A stretch of DNA of 64,000 nt, taken from the NCBI GenBank assembly GCA_963773155.1, contig CAVZAB010000006.1, positions 293,242 through 357,241 on the forward strand, read 5' to 3'. The position numbers and the translations under genes were made by a program. The notes below the pieces were generated by a model, which saw only the letters and a program-made list of their open reading frames with translations, was not told the origin of the DNA and did not search any database. Origin of the DNA: CAVZAB01 sp963773155 (GTDB lineage: Bacteria > Pseudomonadota > Alphaproteobacteria > Rhizobiales > Beijerinckiaceae). Below are positions 8,399-17,892 of this stretch, in pieces (the stretch's first letter is position 1; each line of letters starts with the position of its first letter).

Positions 8399-9416
8399 TG
8401 TATTCGCGTCCGACCACGGCCTCGACCGTATCGAACAGGTTGCTGACTACGCAGGCATGATTGGGAATGAGCGTCACCCGTTCACCGATCCGCGGCTTTT
8501 CCGGCGATTGGCTGAGATCGATATGGCCATGTTCTTCGCTGAGCTTGGCCAAGCTTGCCTTGGGATATTCGACGATCCTCCCGTGGTCGGCAAAGCCCAT
8601 GAGATCCGAGGACAGGCTTTTTGAGCCGGCATCGATGATGGCGCGATCGCCGGTCGGTCGCGAGACTACCGTCGCGACAAGGCGCAAGGCGCAATCGTCA
8701 AAGGTGCCGACGCCGTTCTCGACCATGTAGCGGTCGCTGTAGATATAGGTGCCGGGTCGATATTCGCTGGCAACGCCGAGTTCATGGGCGCGGTACATTT
8801 CCGGCGTGCCGCCGACGCTGACCCTTTGCGCCTCGAGACCGCAGGCGGCGAGACCCTCCAGCGCTTCGCCGAGCCACGCCCTGGTCTTGGCGATCTGACC
8901 CTTGGGCGGATAGGTCATCAGCCCGGCAAAGGCCGCGGGCTTGCGCGCGGCAATATGTTTGGCGAGTGCAACCGCCTGGTGCGGCGACTGCACGCCGCAT
9001 CGCTGGGCGCCGACATCGCATTCGACGAGGATGCCGATTGGACTGCCGGTTAGATTGGTCGCCGCGCAGAGCCAGTCAGCGACTTCGGTTGAATCGGCTA
9101 CGGCGCTGAACCGCACTTCCTGGGCGAGCCGCGCGAGCCGTTTCAGTTTCGCCTCGCCGACAATGGGGAAGCTCAAGAGGATGTCGGAAATGCCGGCTGC
9201 TGCCATAATGTCGGCCTCGCCGAGCTTTTGGCAGGTGATGCCGCAAGCTCCGGCCCCGATCTGCTGGCGGGCAAATGCGGTTATCTTATGCGTCTTGACG
9301 TGCGGGCGCAGCGCGATGGCGTGCCGGGCGAAATAATCGGCGGCACGATTGATGTTGCGGGCGACCTTGTCGAGATCGACGGTGACTACCGGCGTATCGA
9401 GATCGTCGATCAGCAT
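8358..9416 (-). CDS. D-threonine aldolase / D-serine dehydratase-like PLP enzyme
   Basis: A 352-aa alanine-racemase-fold protein. DLDTPVVTVDLDKVARNI and LRPHVKTHK, with the PLP-binding Lys, are the typical N-terminal blocks of the DSD1/D-threonine aldolase family. The C-terminal domain ends with LIPNHACVVSNLFD, where the family binds a metal ion. It would cleave D-threonine-type beta-hydroxy amino acids or dehydrate D-serine; these are not separable here. Start ATG 9416 is chosen because AGGAG precedes it. It is convergent with the molybdenum hydroxylase gene. Confidence 0.85.
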   Translation of the reverse strand: MLIDDLDTPVVTVDLDKVARNINRAADYFARHAIALRPHVKTHKITAFARQQIGAGACGITCQKLGEADIMAAAGISDILLSFPIVGEAKLKRLARLAQEVRFSAVADSTEVADWLCAATNLTGSPIGILVECDVGAQRCGVQSPHQAVALAKHIAARKPAAFAGLMTYPPKGQIAKTRAWLGEALEGLAACGLEAQRVSVGGTPEMYRAHELGVASEYRPGTYIYSDRYMVENGVGTFDDCALRLVATVVSRPTGDRAIIDAGSKSLSSDLMGFADHGRIVEYPKASLAKLSEEHGHIDLSQSPEKPRIGERVTLIPNHACVVSNLFDTVEAVVGREYIRTLRVDARGMVR

Positions 9417-9702
9417 TGGCGCTCCTCTCGGCCGCTGGCGGCCACTGGCTGGTGCGGCCAGCATAGATCAGTTGGGCGCGGCATTGAACAGCAAGCCGGC
9501 TGGAACTGGCGATTTGCATGAACGGGCGCAGGTACGGTTTGGCTTTTGACTCAAATTTTTTTAAACCTTAGCATGCCGGGGGAGGCAACAAGCCCGCCGT
9601 TCGGCTGCTGGCGACTGGTGGCCCCCAATGGTGCAAGCCGCACCTTTACTGGCTCATGCAGCGATACGGCGCTATCCGCCCGTTCAACGAGGAGATAGGC
9701 TT

Positions 9703-10583
9703 ATGGGAGAGATGCATTCGGACCGTCGGGCGCTACTGCGCTTGGGGACGGGGGTGGTCGGAGGTTTGGCCTTGGCGGCAGGCGCGACGCTCGATCCGCG
9801 CCAGGCGGCAGCGCAGGCAGCGCCGGGCAGCCTGCTGCGCACGGTGCTCGATCGCGGCCATCTGATCGTTGGCACCGGCAGCACGAACGCGCCGTGGCAT
9901 TTCGAGAACGATAAGGGCGAACTGGTCGGCATGGACATCGCCATGGCGCGCATTCTCGCCAAGGGCCTGTTCGATGACGACAAGAAGGTCGAATACGTGC
10001 GTCAGGATCCCGCCGCGCGCATTCCGAATATCGTGACCGGCAAGATCGACATCACCATCCAGTTCATGACGGTCTCGCCGAACCGGGCGCAATTCGTCAA
10101 CTTCACCCGCCCCTATTACGTCGAGGGTATCGCCTTGCTGACCCGACCGGAGCGCCCAACAAGAGTTTCGACGCCTTGCTGGCCGGCGGCGACAAGACCA
10201 AGGTCTCGATCCTGCAGAACGTCGATGCCGAGGAGGGTGTGCACAAGGTGCTGCCGCAGGCGTCTGTCCAGCAGTTCGATACCCAGGCCAACGTGATCCA
10301 GGCGCTCGATTCCAAGCGCGTCGACGCCGCGGCCGTCGATCTTTCGACGGTGCGCTGGATGGTGGCTCGTACGCCCAACCGCTATGCCGACAGCGGCAAA
10401 TGGTGGAATACCATGCTCTATTCGGCCGCCGTTGCGGCAGGGCGATCTCGACTGGCTGACCTTCGTCAACACGACCTTCAACGTCGCCATGTTCGGCCAT
10501 CAGAACGAGATCTACGACTCCGCGTTCAGGAATATTTCGGCCAGGCGCCGACCAATCGCGTGCCGGGTTTCCCGTCAATCTGA
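9703..10583 (+). pseudogene. polar amino-acid ABC transporter substrate-binding protein, frameshifted
   Basis: Starts at ATG 9703 after AGGAG, with a twin-arginine-like signal (DRRALLRLGTG) and then a periplasmic type 2 binding fold (LIVGTGSTNAPWHFENDKGELVGMD). The homology moves between frames near 10150, 10433 and 10530 and ends FGQAPTNRVPGF at TGA 10583. No in-frame nonsense codon interrupts the segments between shifts. It is the first gene of a four-gene cassette (9703-12750) that would import a polar amino acid. Confidence 0.75.
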
Positions 10584-10634
10584 GCGCAGGCGATCGGGCG
10601 CCCGCTCCGGGCGCCCGAGGCCGAACGGGACGGG

Positions 10635-11301
10635 ATGATCTATCATTTCAACTTACGGCCTGATCTGGCGGCACTTCGACAAGCTCAGCTGGGGCCTGGT
10701 TCTGAGCCTGGAGCTTGCCGCGATCTCGATTGCGATCGGCGTCGTCATCGGCCTTGCCTGGCGCTCGCCTACGTCTCCGGCGGCCGGCTCGTTCGGCTGC
10801 TGATCTCGGCCTATGTCGAGTTCATCCGCAACGTGCCGCTGATCCTGCTCGTCTATCTGGTCTTCTACGGAATTCCCACCGCCGCCGACATTTCCTATGA
10901 CGCGATCACGTCCTTCGTGGTGACGCTGTCGGTCTATGCCGGCGCCTATCTGGTCGAGGTGTTCCGCGCCGGGCTGTCCGCAGTGCCGAACGGCCTGATC
11001 GACGCCGGCAAGGCGATCGGCCTCACCGGGCTGCAGCGACTGCTCTATGTGCGGCTGCCGACGATGTTCCGGATCGTCCTGCCAGCGCTGTCCAACACCT
11101 TCGTGTCGCTGTTCAAGGATACGTCGGTCGCCTCGGTGATTGCGGTGCCGGAGCTGACCTATGGCGCCCAATGGATCAACTTCAACACGTTTCGCATCGT
11201 CGAGGTCTATTCGATCGTGACGCCGATGTATCTGGTCACCGGCTATGCCATCCTGCTCGGCGCTGCGCCAGCTCGAGCGCCGCTTTGCGATCGGCCGCTG
11301 A
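10635..11301 (+). pseudogene. amino-acid ABC transporter permease (first), frameshifted
   Basis: A His/Glu/Gln-type inner-membrane permease. From ATG 10635 the frame shifts near 10662 (into GLIWRHFDKLSWGLVLSLELAAISIAIGVVIGL) and again near 10758. A long intact stretch follows (AYVEFIRNVPLILLVYLVFYGIP; EVFRAGLSAVPNGLIDAGKAIGL, the EAA loop). A further shift near 11265 leads to LERRFAIGR and TGA 11299-11301. The second permease begins 2 nt later. Confidence 0.72.
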
Positions 11302-11302
11302 C

Positions 11303-11958
11303 ATGTTCGAAAAGGCGCTCTACGGTCTGCCGTTTCTGTGGCAAGGGCTTCTCGATCTCGCTCGAGGCGGCGGTGATTGTTGTCGTCATGTCGCTCGTGC
11401 TCGGCGTGGTTTTGGGCATTGCGATCACCTATGGTCCGCGGCTGCTTCGCTTGGCCGATACGGGCTTTCAGCGACATTATCCGCGGCATCCCTATCCTGG
11501 TGCTGATCTTTTTCGTGTTTTACGGGCTGCCGATCGCACCGGCGGCAACATCGGCAATTTTGCGGCGGGCATCACCGCGCTCACCCTGTTCTCGACGGCG
11601 CAGGTGATCGAGATTTGCCGCGGCGCGCTCCAATCGATCGCGCCGCGGCCAGATGGAGGCGGCCAAGGCGATCGGCCTGACCTTTCCGCAGCGGCATGGC
11701 CTATGTGATTCTACCGCAGGCGGTGCGCCGCTTCCTGCCGCCCTGGATCAATTCGGTCACCGACGCGGTCAAGGGCACGGCGCTGGTGTCGCTGGTTGGC
11801 ATCGTCGATCTGATGCAGGCGATCCAGCAGGTGATCGGCCGGACCTATGAGCCCTGCCGCTCTATATTCTCGGGGCCTTGATCTATTTCGTGATCAATTA
11901 CTCCCTGTCGAGCCTGAGCCGCGTGCTCGAGGCTCGCTTTGCCTATATCCGGGAGTGA
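11303..11958 (+). pseudogene. amino-acid ABC transporter permease (second), frameshifted
   Basis: Starts MFEKALYGLPFLWQG at ATG 11303. Permease homology is spread over all three frames, with shifts near 11345, 11465, 11540, 11650, 11695 and 11850. Recognisable pieces are DIIRGIPILVLIFFVFYGLP, TALTLFSTAQVIEICRGALQSI, MEAAKAIGLTFPQ, YVILPQAVRRFLPPWINS and a C-terminus ending YIRE at TGA 11956-11958. It is the partner of the upstream permease and has the highest shift density in the window. Confidence 0.7.
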
Positions 11959-11971
11959 AGCGACGGATGCC

Positions 11972-12750
11972 ATGGAAGCGACACCGCTGCTGCGGATCGA
12001 GACAAGCTGTCGAAGTCCTTCGCCACCAACCTGGTGCTGCGCGGCATCGATCTGGACGTCAACCGCGGCGAGGTGGTGACCATTATCGGGCCTTCGGGCA
12101 GCGGCAAGACGACGCTGTTGCGCTGCGTCAACGTGCTCGAGACCTATGACGGCGGCTCGATCGCCATCGACGGCGTCGAGGTTGGCTATCGCGACTTCGA
12201 CGGCGCGGACGGCGCCGGTCCGACCGCGAGCTGGCGCCGATCCGCGCCGAGACCGGCATGGTCTTCCAGATGTTCAATCTGTTTCCGCATCTCTACCGCC
12301 GCCGGCAATGTCATGCTCGGGCTGACCAAGGTGCGGCGCAAGTCGAAGGCCGAGGCGCGGCAGATTGCCGAGCACTGGCTCGGCCGCGTCGGGCTCGCCG
12401 AAAAACTCGACAGCCTGCCCTCGGAATTGTCGGGCGGCCAGCAGCAACGGGTCGGCATCGCCCGCGCGGTTGCGATGGATCCGAAGCTACTGCTGCTTGA
12501 CGAGATCACCTCGGCGCTCGATCCCGAATTGGTCGGCGAAGTGCTCGACGTCGTGCGCAGCCTTGCCGAGGACGGCATGACCATGCTGGTGGTGACGCAC
12601 GAAATGGCATTCGCCCGCGATGTCAGTTCGCGGGTCGTCTTCATGGATGCCGGGATCATCGCCGAAGAAGGGCCGCCCCAGGCGGTGCTCGGCGCCCCGC
12701 GCCAGGAACGGCTGCGCAATTTTCTGGCTCGCTTTGCCGGCCATGCCTAA
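11972..12750 (+). pseudogene. amino-acid ABC transporter ATP-binding protein, frameshifted
   Basis: GlnQ/HisP-type ATPase. Walker A is GPSGSGKTT, the Q-loop lies in TGMVFQMFNLFPHL, the signature is LSGGQQQR and Walker B is LLLLDEITSALDPE; the H-loop is VVTHEM. ATG 11972 begins MEATPLLRIE. Shifts occur near 12005, 12225 and 12292, and the frame from 12300 to TGA 12750 is intact. It energises the two permeases upstream. Confidence 0.78.
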
Positions 12751-12751
12751 A

Positions 12752-13948
12752 TCAATCGGGCCAGTTTGCGGCAGGACGCGACTTTGGCCGGGTCTCGGCG
12801 TAGCGGGCAGCATTGCTCGATCGCAGCGTGTCGATGAGGCAGCGGGCGACGGTTTCAGCCTCGCCAAAGTGCAGATTGCAGGGATCGAGATAGAAATGGC
12901 CGCGTTCGGCCTCGTGGCCGCGCACGATGACCGGCGGATCGCCCTGGGCCAGCGCCTCGGCAAGGCTAGCGGCGGAAAATCCGCTCTTAGGGTGCACCTC
13001 GACCTTGAGCCGGTCGAGCGGATTGTCAGTCGGGTCGGGGACGATCGTTGCCTCGATTCCCGCGACCGGTTCGAGGACGCCGCGCCACAAATGCAGATAG
13101 CCCGTCTCGCGGGCCCGGACGGCGGCATGATCGCGGCCCGCCCAGGCTTCGAGGGCGGCCATGCAGCCGGCGATGCTTTCCTTGCCGACTTTCATGCCGC
13201 GGCCGATGCCGCGATTCTGCAGATAGGCCGCGCGCACCAGATCCTTGCGGCCCGCGACAATGCCGCTCGTCGGCCCGCCGAGAAACTTGTGGCCGCTGTA
13301 GATGGCAAGATCGCCGCCGCGCGCGAGAAAGCCCTGCAAATCGTATTCGGAGGCGGCATCGACGATGACCGGGACCGCCTGGGCGCGGCACAGGCGGCAG
13401 AAGGTTTCAAAATCGAGCATGCCGTACTGGACAGTATGATGCGAGACGACATAGAGCGCGGCTGCGGTCTGCGGCCCGATCGATTGCTCGAGATGATAGG
13501 GTGCGGTCGAAGACACGGTGCCGATGGCAATTGGTCTGGCACCGACTAACGCCACCGATTGGCTCACCGGCGCGCCATAACTGACCATATGCCCCATTTG
13601 TATCAGGACCTCGGTCTTGAGGCCGCTCGCATCGGGCAATTTCTCGATGGCGAGCAGACGGTCGCCGGTCATGCAGCCAGCGATCGCCAAAGCTATCCCG
13701 CTGGCGCACGAAGCCGTGACAAAGCCGGCTTCGGCGGCGCAGGCCCTGGCGATGACCGCGCTCGCGCGCCGCTGGAGGTCGTCGATTTCGACGAATTGCG
13801 GCGCGATAGCGACCATTGCGGCGATGGCCTCGGGAACCATAATCGAGGCGCCGAGCGCGGTCATCGTGCCAGAGACGTTGATGATCGGGCGAAGCCCAAG
13901 CTGCTCACGAATGTCGGGCTTGGCAGGCGCTGTAGAGGGTCGGGGCAA
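12752..13948 (-). CDS. SelA-like PLP-dependent enzyme
   Basis: A 398-aa aminotransferase-fold protein related to SelA and D-glucosaminate-6-phosphate ammonia-lyase. It opens LGLRPIINVSGTMTALGASIM; the PLP Lys is in AIYSGHKFLGGPTSGIVAGRKDLV. I chose a TTG start at 13948 because GGAG lies 6 nt upstream and family members begin a few residues before GLRPIINV; the frame stays open further upstream. No selenocysteine tRNA is visible, so selenocysteine synthesis is not implied; a catabolic lyase or racemase role is more likely. It is convergent with the amino-acid transporter cassette (2 nt apart). Confidence 0.75.
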   Translation of the reverse strand: MPRPSTAPAKPDIREQLGLRPIINVSGTMTALGASIMVPEAIAAMVAIAPQFVEIDDLQRRASAVIARACAAEAGFVTASCASGIALAIAGCMTGDRLLAIEKLPDASGLKTEVLIQMGHMVSYGAPVSQSVALVGARPIAIGTVSSTAPYHLEQSIGPQTAAALYVVSHHTVQYGMLDFETFCRLCRAQAVPVIVDAASEYDLQGFLARGGDLAIYSGHKFLGGPTSGIVAGRKDLVRAAYLQNRGIGRGMKVGKESIAGCMAALEAWAGRDHAAVRARETGYLHLWRGVLEPVAGIEATIVPDPTDNPLDRLKVEVHPKSGFSAASLAEALAQGDPPVIVRGHEAERGHFYLDPCNLHFGEAETVARCLIDTLRSSNAARYAETRPKSRPAANWPD

Positions 13949-14054
13949 GGCGCGCTCCAGTTGGGCAGCCGGACATTGGGCGCATCGCGCTGGATCCGGA
14001 CGAACCGGGTCCTTTCTAGAACGCCATCCGAGCGCCGGCAAATGGTTCCGCCGC

Positions 14055-15251
14055 CTAGCCCTTGAAACCGTAGAGCCAGTCGGAGCGCGCGAGCATTCGC
14101 TCCGGCCCCATCGCCCGCATCGCCAGGTCGCGGGCAAGGGCGGCTGGGCCGGAAAGGTGGTAAATCAGACCTTGCTGGCGTGCTTCGGCCTGGACGCGGG
14201 CGGTGCGCATAAGGCGCAGCGCATTGTAGCGGCGCAGCGCCGTGGGCAGTTCGAGACCGCGTCCGAGGACGCGGCCGAGCACATGCGCGTCCTCGATCGC
14301 CTGGGCCGCTCCCTGGGCGAGGAATGGCAGCATGGGGTGGGCGGCATCGCCGACCAATGCGACATAGCCGCGGGCCAATGTGCGGGCCGGTTCGCGGTCG
14401 CACAAAGGCCAGCGCCGCCAGTCGGCGACCGCGCCGATCAGCCGGCGTGCCTCGAGGCTCCAGCCCTCGAACCTTCGGGTGATAATATGGGGCTCGCCAG
14501 TTTCGCTCCAGACGTCCCTGCCAACATTGCCACGCCAGAGAATCCTCGATGATGGCAACGACATTGACGACGCTGAGGCCGCGCAGCGGGTAATGGACGA
14601 GGTGGGCTTTGCGTCCGAGCCAGAGGTTGGCCTGCGGCTGGCGCAGCGCCGCCGGCAGGGACTGCGCGGTAATCAAACCGCGCCAGGCGGTGCGGCCGCG
14701 AAAGGCCGGTTCGCCATCACCAAGCCATTGCCGGCGCACCGTCGAGCGCAAGCCGTCGGCGCCGACCAACAGGCGGGCCAGCCTGGTGCTGCGGCGCTGT
14801 CGGCAGCGGGTGACGACCTCGACACCTTCGGCGGTTTCGGCGAATTCGGCGACAGCAGTGTCGGTAAGGAGATCGATTTCTGGGTTCGGCCGCGATGCGC
14901 TCGAGCATAATGCGGTGGAGGTCGGCGCGGTGGGCGACGACATAGGGCGCCCCCCAGCGGCGTTCCGCCGCATTGAGCGGCAGGCGGACCAACTCGGCGC
15001 CGTCGTGGCCGCGCCGCACGCGGATCGAATCCGGCTTGAGCGCGAAGGGCGCGAGCCGGTCGAGTAGGTCGAATTCGCGCAAGATTTCGCGTTGCATTGG
15101 GCGACAATTGCAGCCCAGCGCCCGTCTCCTCGAGAACGGCGGCGCGCTCGAGCACCGAGACGCGATAGCCGACTTTGACGAGGCTCAGCGCCGTCGACAA
15201 TCCGCCAATGCCGGCCCCGGCTACAATCGCATGCCCGCTATTGTCGCTCAA
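14055..15251 (-). pseudogene. FAD-dependent monooxygenase (salicylate / 3-hydroxybenzoate hydroxylase type), frameshifted
   Basis: The N-terminus has the Rossmann dinucleotide fold (AIVAGAGIGGLSTALSLVKVGYRVSVLERA), the middle has LLVGADGLRSTVRR, and the C-terminus has the second FAD motif GYVALVGDAAHPMLPFLAQGAAQAIEDA. These pieces sit in three frames, with shifts near 15095, 14905 and 14530. The likely start is TTG 15251, which overlaps the stop of the zf-CHCC gene as TTGA and so suggests coupling. It would hydroxylate an aromatic acid using NAD(P)H and O2. Confidence 0.78.
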
Positions 15252-15493
15252 GTCAGCAGATCAGCAGGAATTTCGCACGAGGCCGGGTCGGCATGGCCAT
15301 GCAGCTTCGCGTCATAGACGTAGAGTGTGGAGCAATAGGGGCAGACGGCTTCCTGGTCGGCGCCGAGATCGATGAAAATATGCGGATGGTCGAATGGCGG
15401 GAGCGCCCCGATGCACATGAATTCGCGGCTGCCGATACGGATCCTGGCGAGTCCCGGCGTGTTGTGGAAATGGGGGGTGGAAGTCTCAGCCAT
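15248..15493 (-). CDS. zf-CHCC zinc-finger domain protein
   Basis: An 81-aa protein of the zf-CHCC family. Presumed zinc ligands are Cys27, His36, Cys51 and Cys54 in the blocks MCIGALPPFDHPHIFIDLG and VCPYCSTLYVYD. The domain resembles the C-terminal part of the NDUFS6 subunit of complex I, and alphaproteobacteria carry it as a small stand-alone protein. GGAG precedes ATG 15493. The stop overlaps the TTG of the monooxygenase gene. Confidence 0.85.
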   Translation of the reverse strand: MAETSTPHFHNTPGLARIRIGSREFMCIGALPPFDHPHIFIDLGADQEAVCPYCSTLYVYDAKLHGHADPASCEIPADLLT

Positions 15494-15622
15494 GAAAGCT
15501 CCGCTCGACGAACCGGCGCCGGCACCATAGTGTTCCTGACCGGCTTTGGGTAGAGCAAAGGCGCCGGCCCGGCACGACGTGCGATCGTGCCGCAGCCAAG
15601 GACCGGGGCCGAGGGCCCGAAC

Positions 15623-16390
15623 ATGCAAAGTTTCGTCGGGCAGGGATTGAAAATTGCCTATATCGACGTGCCGGCCTCGGCACCCGACCTTGGCGAGCCA
15701 ATCATTCTCCTGCACGGCTTTGCCTCCAACCACGCGGTCAATTGGGTCAATACGCAATGGGTGAAGACCCTGAGCGAGGCCGGGCGGCGTGTCGTCGCGC
15801 TCGACAATCGCGGCCATGGTGCCAGCGATAAGCCGCACGGGGCGGCCGCTTACGCGAGCGACCTGATGGCCGGCGATGCGCTGCGCCTGTGCGATCATCT
15901 GGCCTTGTCGCGGTTCGACGTGATGGGCTATTCGATGGGCGCGCGGATCGCCGCATACCTGCGGCTGGCCGGCGGCGAGCGGGTGCGCAGCCTGATCCTC
16001 GGCGGGCTCGGCGACCATCTGTTTTCGGGTGTGGGATTGCCGATCGGCATTGCCGAGGCGATGGAGGCGCCGGCGCTCGCCAGCCTGACCGACCGCAGAC
16101 AACGGATGTTTCGCGGCTTTGCCGAACAGACCGGCAGCGACCTCGCGGCGCTTGCCGCCTGCATCCGCGGCTCGCGCCAGGTGTTGAGCCTCGCCCAGCT
16201 CCAGGCGATCACCTGTCCGGTCCTGATCGCCGTCGGCAGCAAGGACGACATTGCCGGCGACGCCAAGGCGCTGGCGGCGCTCCTGCCGGCCGGCGAGGCG
16301 GTCGAAATTCCCGATCGCGACCACAATCTGGCGGTTGGCGACAAGGTCTACAAAGCCGCCGCCCTCGCCTTTCTCGCCCGGCGGGCGTGA
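15623..16390 (+). CDS. alpha/beta-fold hydrolase
   Basis: A 255-aa serine hydrolase. The oxyanion region is ILLHGFASN, the nucleophile elbow is VMGYSMGAR, the acid is in VGSKDDIAG and the His is in DRDHNLAVG. The substrate cannot be told from sequence. ATG 15623 (MQSFVGQGLKIAY) is chosen because homology-like sequence begins there. It is divergent from the zf-CHCC gene and followed by a hairpin at 16413-16437. Confidence 0.85.
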   Translation: MQSFVGQGLKIAYIDVPASAPDLGEPIILLHGFASNHAVNWVNTQWVKTLSEAGRRVVALDNRGHGASDKPHGAAAYASDLMAGDALRLCDHLALSRFDVMGYSMGARIAAYLRLAGGERVRSLILGGLGDHLFSGVGLPIGIAEAMEAPALASLTDRRQRMFRGFAEQTGSDLAALAACIRGSRQVLSLAQLQAITCPVLIAVGSKDDIAGDAKALAALLPAGEAVEIPDRDHNLAVGDKVYKAAALAFLARRA

Positions 16391-16412
16391 CCACATGCGC
16401 CGAGGATTGGTG

Positions 16413-16437
16413 CTTCGTCTGGAAATCCCAGACGAAG
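16413..16437 (+). terminator. intrinsic terminator-like hairpin after the hydrolase gene
   Basis: CTTCGTCTGG pairs perfectly with CCAGACGAAG around a 5-nt loop, followed by ATCATAATTTTG. The U-tract is weak, so termination efficiency is uncertain, but the position 22 nt after the hydrolase stop fits. Confidence 0.5.
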
Positions 16438-16578
16438 ATCATAATTTTGTGCCGATCGCATGGTCAATGGGCCGCGCCGTCGCTGGCAAGGCTATGGCCG
16501 CTTCGGGCCTTTTGGCTGCGATCTGGCCAATCGCTCGCCGGCTTGCTATGAGGCTTGAGGTTCGAGGAGTGCGCGCAG

Positions 16579-17406
16579 GTGTCCCTGATCTCCAATTCCA
16601 AGATTCTCAGCCTGAATGCCGACCCTGTCTTTGCCAGGATCCGCGTCGAGGCTGAGGATATCGTGCGGCGCGAGCCGGAATTTGCCGGTTTCGTCTTTGC
16701 GACATTGATCAATCCGTCAAGCCTAGAGCAGGCGATCATCCATCGGCTGGCCGCCCGTCTCGACCACCACGAATTGCCGGCGGCGACAATCGGCGAGGTT
16801 TTTCGAGCCGAAGCAAGCCGTGACCCTTCGATCGGGGAGGGAATGCGAGCCGATCTTCTCGCCTTCGCCGACCGCGATCCTGCCTGCACCCGGCTGGTCG
16901 AGCCTCTGCTTTACTTCAAGGGCTTCCACGCCTTGTCGACGCATCGCTTCGCGCACGCCCTGTGGCGGCAGGGGCGCAAGGATTTCGCACTCTATTTGCA
17001 GGGCCGCTCGTCGAGCGTGTTCCAGACCGACATCCATCCGGCGGCCCGCATCGGCAAGGCGATTTTTCTCGATCACGCGACCGGTCTCGTGGTCGGCTCG
17101 ACCGCGGTGGTCGAGGACGACGTCTCGCTGTTGCAGGACGTGACGCTCGGGGGCACCGGCAAGGAGACGGGCGACAGGCATCCGAAGATCAGGCGCGGCG
17201 TTTTGATCGGCGCCGGTGCGAAGATCCTCGGCAATATCGAAGTTGGCTATTGCGCTCGGGTCGCGGCCGGCTCGGTGGTGCTGGCGCCCGTGCCGCACAA
17301 TACGACCGTGGCCGGCGTCCCGGCTAAGGTGGTCGGCGCGGCCGGCTGTGCCGAGCCTGCCCGCAGCATGGATCAATTGCTGAACGAGAAGCTGACCTTC
17401 GCCTGA
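16579..17406 (+). CDS. cysE: serine O-acetyltransferase
   Basis: A 275-aa CysE. It has the N-terminal helical domain (PVFARIRVEAEDIVRREPEFAGF) and the C-terminal left-handed beta-helix with DIHPAARIGKAIFLDHATGLVVG and the active-site region GGTGKETGDRHPKI. It makes O-acetylserine from serine and acetyl-CoA for cysteine synthesis. GTG 16579 is preferred as start because GAGGAG lies 9 nt upstream; a TTG at 16555 is also in frame. Confidence 0.92.
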   Translation: MSLISNSKILSLNADPVFARIRVEAEDIVRREPEFAGFVFATLINPSSLEQAIIHRLAARLDHHELPAATIGEVFRAEASRDPSIGEGMRADLLAFADRDPACTRLVEPLLYFKGFHALSTHRFAHALWRQGRKDFALYLQGRSSSVFQTDIHPAARIGKAIFLDHATGLVVGSTAVVEDDVSLLQDVTLGGTGKETGDRHPKIRRGVLIGAGAKILGNIEVGYCARVAAGSVVLAPVPHNTTVAGVPAKVVGAAGCAEPARSMDQLLNEKLTFA

Positions 17407-17485
17407 GCGCGGCATGCTTGCCGTCGGTGGCGTTTCGTGGCAAAGGCTCGCCTCCGCCACGAGCGAAACTTGTTCGGAGAACCAC

Positions 17486-17881
17486 ATGGACAAGACCGAA
17501 GTGCGCAAGCTGCAGGCTTTCTTGCGTCGGACCTTTGGCAATGACGCGCTTCGCGTCAGCCCCAATCCGAAGGATATCGAAACGGCGGATGTGCATCTCG
17601 GCGAGCGCAAGATCGCCTCGATCTGCGTCGATGACGAGGATGGTGACCGGTCGTTCTCGCTCGACATGAAGATTCCGGTCGAACGCCCGGCGCTGGAATC
17701 CTATTTGCGGCTTTTGTTCGAAAACGAGCGCCTGAAAATCGTGGGGCGGGTGCGGAAAATCGATTCGGTCGAATTGAATTGCGGCGACGAGCATGTCGGG
17801 GTGATTTCGGCCGACGATCCGCAGGGCAAGTCTTTCACCTTGCAGATGGCAATCCTCGATTTCGACCTCGAGGATTTCTGA
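17486..17881 (+). CDS. DUF3126 family protein
   Basis: A 131-aa cytosolic protein of the alphaproteobacterial DUF3126 family. It starts MDKTEVRKLQAFLRRTFGNDALRV; the middle keeps VDDEDGDRSFSLDMKIP. This copy has an extra C-terminal half (about residues 70-131), longer than the shortest members. Function unknown. It follows cysE at 79 nt in the same direction. Confidence 0.78.
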   Translation: MDKTEVRKLQAFLRRTFGNDALRVSPNPKDIETADVHLGERKIASICVDDEDGDRSFSLDMKIPVERPALESYLRLLFENERLKIVGRVRKIDSVELNCGDEHVGVISADDPQGKSFTLQMAILDFDLEDF

Positions 17882-17892
17882 CAGAGTCAGAC

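Noticed and set aside
15248..16396. 382-aa minus-strand frame
   Set aside because: Only its last 81 codons (zf-CHCC) look real; the rest is antisense to the alpha/beta hydrolase.
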